Part shown: positions 62,701-64,000 of the stretch, in pieces | How positions within the stretch are numbered: position 1 is the stretch's first letter | Layout: the number at the start of each line of letters is the position of its first letter | Assembly: GCF_900112575.1 (NCBI RefSeq) | Contig: NZ_FOMH01000001.1 | Span: 510,543 to 574,542, forward strand | Source of the DNA: Flavobacterium phragmitis | Lineage (GTDB): Bacteria > Bacteroidota > Bacteroidia > Flavobacteriales > Flavobacteriaceae | Reading direction: 5' to 3' | Length of the DNA stretch: 64,000 bases | The notes under the pieces: generated by a model | What the model saw: the letters and a program-made list of their open reading frames with translations, nothing else | Database searches by the model: none | What the model was told of the DNA's origin: nothing | Translations under genes and position numbers: made by a program

Positions 62701-64000
62701 ACCAAGAGCAGGTAATGCTTTTGTCTCAGTCTTTGGCAGGATTTACAAAGGGTGAGGCCGACGTCTTGCGTAAAGCGATGGGTAAGAAACAAAAAGACGT
62801 ACTAGATAAAATGAAGCCGAAGTTCGTTGAGCAAGCGGCCGCAAAAGGTCACGATGCCAAGATTCTGGAGAAAATCTGGAAAGACTGGGAAGCCTTCGCG
62901 AGTTACGCCTTCAACAAATCGCACTCGACTTGTTATGCTTGGATTGCGTATCAAACAGCATATTTGAAAGCGCATTATCCTGCCGAATATATGGCAGCGG
63001 TACTTTCGAATAACATGAACGATATCAAACAGGTTTCTTTTTTCATGGAAGAATGTAAACGTATGGGATTACAGGTTTTGGGGCCTTGTGTAAATGAGTC
63101 GTACTATAAATTTACAGTAAACGATGATTACGCGGTTCGTTTCGGAATGGGAGCGATCAAAGGTGTGGGTTCTGGAGCTGTAGAAACCATTGTAGAAAAC
63201 AGAAAAGACGGAAGATATAAATCGATTTTTGATTTAGCTAAGCGAATTGACCTTCGCGCAGCAAACAAAAAAGCGATCGAGAATTTAGCACTTGCAGGAG
63301 GTTTTGATTCTTTTGAAGGAACAACCAGAGCACAATATTTCCACGATGATGGTGACGGAATCACTTTCTACGAAAAAGCAATGCGTTACGGATCTAAGTT
63401 TCAGGAAAATGAAAATTCATCTCAGGTAAGTTTGTTTGGAGAAACCAGTGAAGTACAAATTGCAGAGCCAGTTGTGCCACCATGTGAAGACTGGAGTACA
63501 ATGGAGAAATTGGCCAAAGAAAAAGAGGTTGTCGGAATTTATATTTCTGGACATCCTCTTGACGATTTTAGGTTTGAAATGAAATACTTCTGTAATTCTC
63601 GTTTGGAAGCGCTGAAAAGCATGAACGAGTATGTTGGAAAAAACCTAATGTTTGCCGGAATTATCAATAACGTACAGCATCGCGTTGCTAAAAATGGAAA
63701 AGGTTGGGCGGCTTTCAACTTAGAAGGGTATGATGAAAGTTATGAGTTTAAGATTTTTGGAGAAGAATATTTAAAGTTCCGTCATTTCTTGATTCAGAAC
63801 AATTTCGCCTTTCTGAAAATTATGATAAAAGACGGATGGGTCAATCATGATACGGGTAAAAAATCGGATCCTAGAATGCAGTTTGTTGAGATTCGTCAAC
63901 TGCAGGATATTTTAGAAGCTTTCGCTAAAAAACTGATCCTTCTTTTAAATATAAAAGATCTTCATCCTGAATTTATTCATAAACTAAGCCATTTATTTAA
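59760..64000 (+). CDS. dnaE: DNA polymerase III alpha subunit with fused proofreading exonuclease (partial)
   Basis: The ATG at 59760 starts MYLIFDTETTGL and the frame stays open to the window edge (about 1413 residues seen; the end is missing). Residues 1-190 are a DnaQ-like 3'-5' exonuclease (FDTETTGL, with VGQNLGFDVN and HNATADVEAT for ExoII and ExoIII). A PHP domain begins near residue 261 (FAHLHNHTQFSV). The polymerase palm follows, with PGRGSAAGS near 645 and the catalytic PDIDIDFDDEGRGRV near 685, and an OB-like region near the visible end. Such fusions are normal in Bacteroidota DnaE. It carries out replication. Confidence 0.95.
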   Translation, partial: MYLIFDTETTGLPKRWDAPITDSDNWPRCIQIAWQLHDEMGQLIEHQDYLVKPEGFNIPYDAERIHGISTELAEADGITLAEVLEKFNIALSKTKYIVGQNLGFDVNIMGAEFHRMGVESQMSSMPVLDTCTEVTASLLQLPGGRGGKFKLPTLTELHEYLFSVPFAEAHNATADVEATTRCFLELVRREVFTKEELDVPKEYFKDFQERNPEPFKLIGLKHINLKAASDKIREQLKALAGEGTQNVVSEEDKADFKAAKFAHLHNHTQFSVLQSTIGIGNIVAAAAKNGMPAVAMTDTGNMMGAFHFVSAVMNHNKAASGKNKALVEAGEEPTETEVKPIVGCEFNICENHLDKSKKDNGYQVVLMAKNKAGYHNLAKMASIAYTDGFYYVPRIDRNIVEQYKGDIMVLSGNLYGEIPSKILNIGENQAEEALIWWKEQFGEDFYLEVMRHNQEDENRVNKTLIEFSKKHDVKLIATNNTYYLNKEDANAHDILLCVKDGEKQATPIGRGRGYRYGLPNQEYYFKSQDEMKKLFADLPEAIINIQEIIDKVEGYSLYRDVLLPKFEIPDEFVDPEDEKDNGVRGENAYLRHLTMEGAKRRYGEITESIQERLDFELMTISNSGYPGYFLIVQDFIAEARKMDVSVGPGRGSAAGSAVAYCLGITNIDPIKYDLLFERFLNPDRVSMPDIDIDFDDEGRGRVMEYVINKYGQKQVAQIITYGKMATKSAIRDTARVLDLPLFEADRIAKLIPGMMPSKWNLARFISESEEEVKKALRSDEFDNVKELIAIANEDDLAGETIQQAKILEGSMRNTGIHACGVIITPSDITNYVPVTTAKDSDLYVTQFDNSVAESAGLLKMDFLGLKTLTLIKDTVKLVKYRTGIELNPDTFPIDDEETYALFQRGETVGIFQYESPGMQKYMKDLKPTVFGDLIAMNALYRPGPLEYIPSFVRRKNGDEEIKYDLDACAEYLSETYGITVYQEQVMLLSQSLAGFTKGEADVLRKAMGKKQKDVLDKMKPKFVEQAAAKGHDAKILEKIWKDWEAFASYAFNKSHSTCYAWIAYQTAYLKAHYPAEYMAAVLSNNMNDIKQVSFFMEECKRMGLQVLGPCVNESYYKFTVNDDYAVRFGMGAIKGVGSGAVETIVENRKDGRYKSIFDLAKRIDLRAANKKAIENLALAGGFDSFEGTTRAQYFHDDGDGITFYEKAMRYGSKFQENENSSQVSLFGETSEVQIAEPVVPPCEDWSTMEKLAKEKEVVGIYISGHPLDDFRFEMKYFCNSRLEALKSMNEYVGKNLMFAGIINNVQHRVAKNGKGWAAFNLEGYDESYEFKIFGEEYLKFRHFLIQNNFAFLKIMIKDGWVNHDTGKKSDPRMQFVEIRQLQDILEAFAKKLILLLNIKDLHPEFIHKLSHLF

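Noticed and set aside
60549..63364. Several minus-strand open frames of 60-130 residues
   Set aside because: They are antisense shadows of the dnaE reading frame.

Overview
The window looks like chromosomal DNA of a Flavobacterium-like member of the Bacteroidota. It is AT-rich. Many genes carry the TAnnTTTG -7 promoter element typical of this phylum instead of Shine-Dalgarno-led starts. Lipoprotein signals, the proofreading-exonuclease/DnaE fusion, the C39-ABC exporters with short double-glycine peptides, and many dispersed intergenic palindromes all fit. I see no phage, insertion sequence, CRISPR array or rRNA. One tRNA-Ser(GGA) is present.

Layout. 0-8 kb: a truncated polyprenyl diphosphate synthase, then YceI, a TetR repressor and a TolC/adaptor/RND efflux operon; three copies of one 28-bp palindrome link the TetR and YceI promoters. 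8-16 kb: a TetA-like MFS pump, an overlapping pair of a retropepsin-like protease and a membrane-anchored TPR-CHAT protease, a PKD protein and a lipoprotein. 16-18.3 kb: an ECF sigma factor with an anti-sigma-like TPR membrane protein, and three identically spaced candidate ECF promoters in front of the two neighbouring leftward genes. 18.3-28.6 kb: an S41 protease remnant, TatD, an acyltransferase/asparaginase pair, a divergent MFS-LysR pair, tRNA-Ser, a Fic protein, a frameshifted XRE gene and small lipoproteins. 28.7-34.9 kb: a compact polyamine/envelope operon (AdoMet decarboxylase, DUF4178, tiny membrane protein, DUF350, membrane-fused spermidine-synthase-like enzyme, Tat-exported FAD oxidoreductase, polytopic protein). 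Two near-identical structured RNA elements bracket this region.

38.6-48 kb is the most unusual part, a peptide secretion island. It holds a TPR-AraC sensor/regulator; five tandem near-identical double-glycine peptide genes with Thr/Pro/Asn/Gly cores; a divergent VKOR-DsbA membrane fusion with a degenerate C39 domain; three peptide genes whose cores have 4, 2 and 6 cysteines; a structured noncoding stretch ending in a terminator; a C39-ABC exporter; and a HlyD adaptor. I read it as a system that oxidises, trims and exports disulfide-bonded, bacteriocin-like peptides.

48-64 kb is mostly housekeeping: TrmN6-like methyltransferase, a four-helix-bundle protein, RimM, S16 with a long acidic tail, an RRM protein, the leuCDAB operon broken up by palindromic repeats, an AraC regulator, an SDR and dnaE, which runs off the right edge. 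All functional calls come from reading motifs by eye; no database search was run.
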